Shown piece by piece: positions 15,322-16,420 of a stretch of DNA of 16,420 nt; the stretch's first letter is position 1; each line of letters starts with the position of its first letter. This stretch comes from Devosia sp. (GTDB lineage Bacteria; Pseudomonadota; Alphaproteobacteria; Rhizobiales; Devosiaceae): assembly GCA_016793415.1 (NCBI GenBank), contig JAEUMC010000324.1, positions 1 through 16,420 on the forward strand, in the 5' to 3' direction. The notes below the pieces were generated by a model. The model was not told the origin of the DNA. It saw only the letters and a list, made by a program, of their open reading frames with translations, and ran no database searches. The position numbers and the translations under genes are program-made.

Positions 15322-16420
15322 CCGATGAACCCGACGTGCTGATCATCGGCGCCGGACCGGCCGGTCTGGGCGCCGCCCAAGCCCTCGCCCGGCGAGGAGT
15401 TACCGACGTGCAGGTGCTCGAGCGTGAGCCGCACGCCGGCGGCATGCCGCTGTTCTGCCCGCATCCCACGTTTGGCCTGAGCGAGTTCCGCCGACCGATG
15501 TCGGGCCCAGCCTACGCCCAACGCCTGCTGGGCGGCGTGGACAAGTCGCAGATCGCCATGCGATGCACCGTCACGGCAATCTCGCCCGACCTCGAGGTCT
15601 CGGTCTCGACGCCCAACGGCATGTGGACGGTGCAGCCCCGGCGCATCCTGGTCGCAACCGGTATCCGGGAGACCCCCCGCAGCGCACGCCTCGTCTCGGG
15701 GGATCGTCCGCGAAACGTGCTGACCACTGGCGCACTGCAGCGCCTGGTCGCCGAGAACGAAAAGCTGCCGTTTGGGCATCCGGTGGTGATCGGGTCGGAG
15801 TTGGTGGCGTTCTCGGCCCTGCTAACGCTGCGCGATGCCGGGGTGCGGGCCGTTGCGATGCTGGAAGCAGCGCCTCGCATAACCGCGAACCGCCCGGCCG
15901 ACTGGTTCGCGCGCCTTGCCCTTGGCACACCGGTGTTCACCAGCACTCGGCTCGTCGCGATCAATGCTGCGCCGACCGACGCGGGGCGGGTGCACTCGGT
16001 GACCGTCGCAGATGTCAGCGGCGAACAGCGCGACCTCGCCTGCGATGCCGTGCTCTTCACCGGCGCCTTCGTGCCGGAGGCGTCGGTGTTGGCCGGGCTG
16101 CCGGCCGGTATGCTGCATCGCATTTCGCGCGCACCGCTGGTCGATCAAGACTGGCGCCTCGCCAACCCGCGTGTCTATGCCGCCGGCAACGTCCTGCGGT
16201 CGGTGGAAACGGCGGCCTGGTCACACCGCGAGGGGATCGCGGCGGGCGAAGCCATGGCCGACGATATTCTCAGCGGGATACCGATCGAGGGACGGCGCGT
16301 GCCTATAGTCTGTACCGGCCCGGTCACGGCCTCGGTTCCGGCGGCCGTAGTTGTCCCGGGCGGCCCCCCCGGCCCGCTGCAGATGCAGGTGCGAATGGCG
16401 CGCGCGGCTCGCGGCCGGTT
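15318..16420 (+). CDS. NAD(P)/FAD-dependent oxidoreductase, GlpB/HcnA-like partner (runs off right edge)
   Basis: Read directly from the ATG at 15318, the frame stays open for 367 codons to the window end. It starts MTDEPDVLIIGAGPAGLG, an FAD-binding GxGxxG, followed by EREPHAGGMP. ILVATGIRETPR is the usual ATG motif of pyridine-nucleotide-disulfide-type oxidoreductases. The second dinucleotide site reads VVIGSELVAFSAL, where the expected GxGxxG is degraded, so NAD(P)H binding is doubtful. A C-terminal FAD motif, NPRVYAAGNVLR, is present. After it, about 50 residues rich in Pro, Val and Arg run to the edge. Pairs of a GlpA-like protein with BFD domain and such a partner occur in electron-transferring dehydrogenases. 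The 4-nt ATGA overlap with the upstream gene indicates a complex made in equal amounts. I see no membrane segment. Confidence 0.85.
   Translation, partial: MTDEPDVLIIGAGPAGLGAAQALARRGVTDVQVLEREPHAGGMPLFCPHPTFGLSEFRRPMSGPAYAQRLLGGVDKSQIAMRCTVTAISPDLEVSVSTPNGMWTVQPRRILVATGIRETPRSARLVSGDRPRNVLTTGALQRLVAENEKLPFGHPVVIGSELVAFSALLTLRDAGVRAVAMLEAAPRITANRPADWFARLALGTPVFTSTRLVAINAAPTDAGRVHSVTVADVSGEQRDLACDAVLFTGAFVPEASVLAGLPAGMLHRISRAPLVDQDWRLANPRVYAAGNVLRSVETAAWSHREGIAAGEAMADDILSGIPIEGRRVPIVCTGPVTASVPAAVVVPGGPPGPLQMQVRMARAARGR

Overview
The window looks like chromosomal DNA from a high-GC alphaproteobacterium, most likely Hyphomicrobiales (Rhizobium, Mesorhizobium or Devosia-like). This is inferred from the GC-rich codon use, an Opp/Dpp-type transporter with the long form of the binding protein, two DeoR regulators, rhizobial-type phosphonate monoester hydrolases (PMH) and a class IIA HAD protein of the TIGR01459 kind. 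No species can be named. I see no RNA gene, CRISPR array, insertion sequence or phage gene.

Layout: 1-241 is the start of a PfkB-type sugar kinase (minus strand, runs off the left edge). 242-895 holds no intact gene, but contains what look like remnants of two translationally coupled genes. 896-1675 is a DeoR/GlpR-type regulator and 1741-3291 a PMH/sulfatase-family hydrolase, both minus. A HAD-IIB phosphatase (3378-4202, plus) diverges from that hydrolase. From 12893 down to 4210 (minus) lies one compact gene string: solute-binding protein, two permeases, two ATPases, a second PMH/sulfatase-family hydrolase and a HAD-IIA phosphatase-like protein. Junctions from the first permease onward are 5-nt gaps or 1- to 4-nt overlaps. 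A second DeoR regulator (13033-13824, minus) lies upstream of the binding protein. It diverges from two coupled FAD oxidoreductases (13885-15321, and 15318 to the right edge) of the GlpA/GlpB-like kind.

Working model (inference): the ABC transporter imports a glycoside- or polyol-like compound carrying a phosphodiester, phosphonate-ester or sulfate-ester group. The cytoplasmic PMH-type enzymes, which lack signal peptides, cleave the ester. The HAD proteins and the PfkB kinase handle phosphorylated intermediates, and the GlpA/GlpB-like pair oxidises the released polyol or polyol phosphate. The two DeoR proteins probably sense a phosphorylated intermediate. Each family is recognisable, but I do not recognise this exact combination as a described pathway.

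The clearest structural signals outside genes are three. One is a perfect 11-bp hairpin with a cUUCGg loop between the binding-protein and permease genes. The second is a palindrome-rich intergenic region between the second DeoR gene and the oxidoreductase. The third is the decayed operon segment between the first DeoR gene and the kinase.
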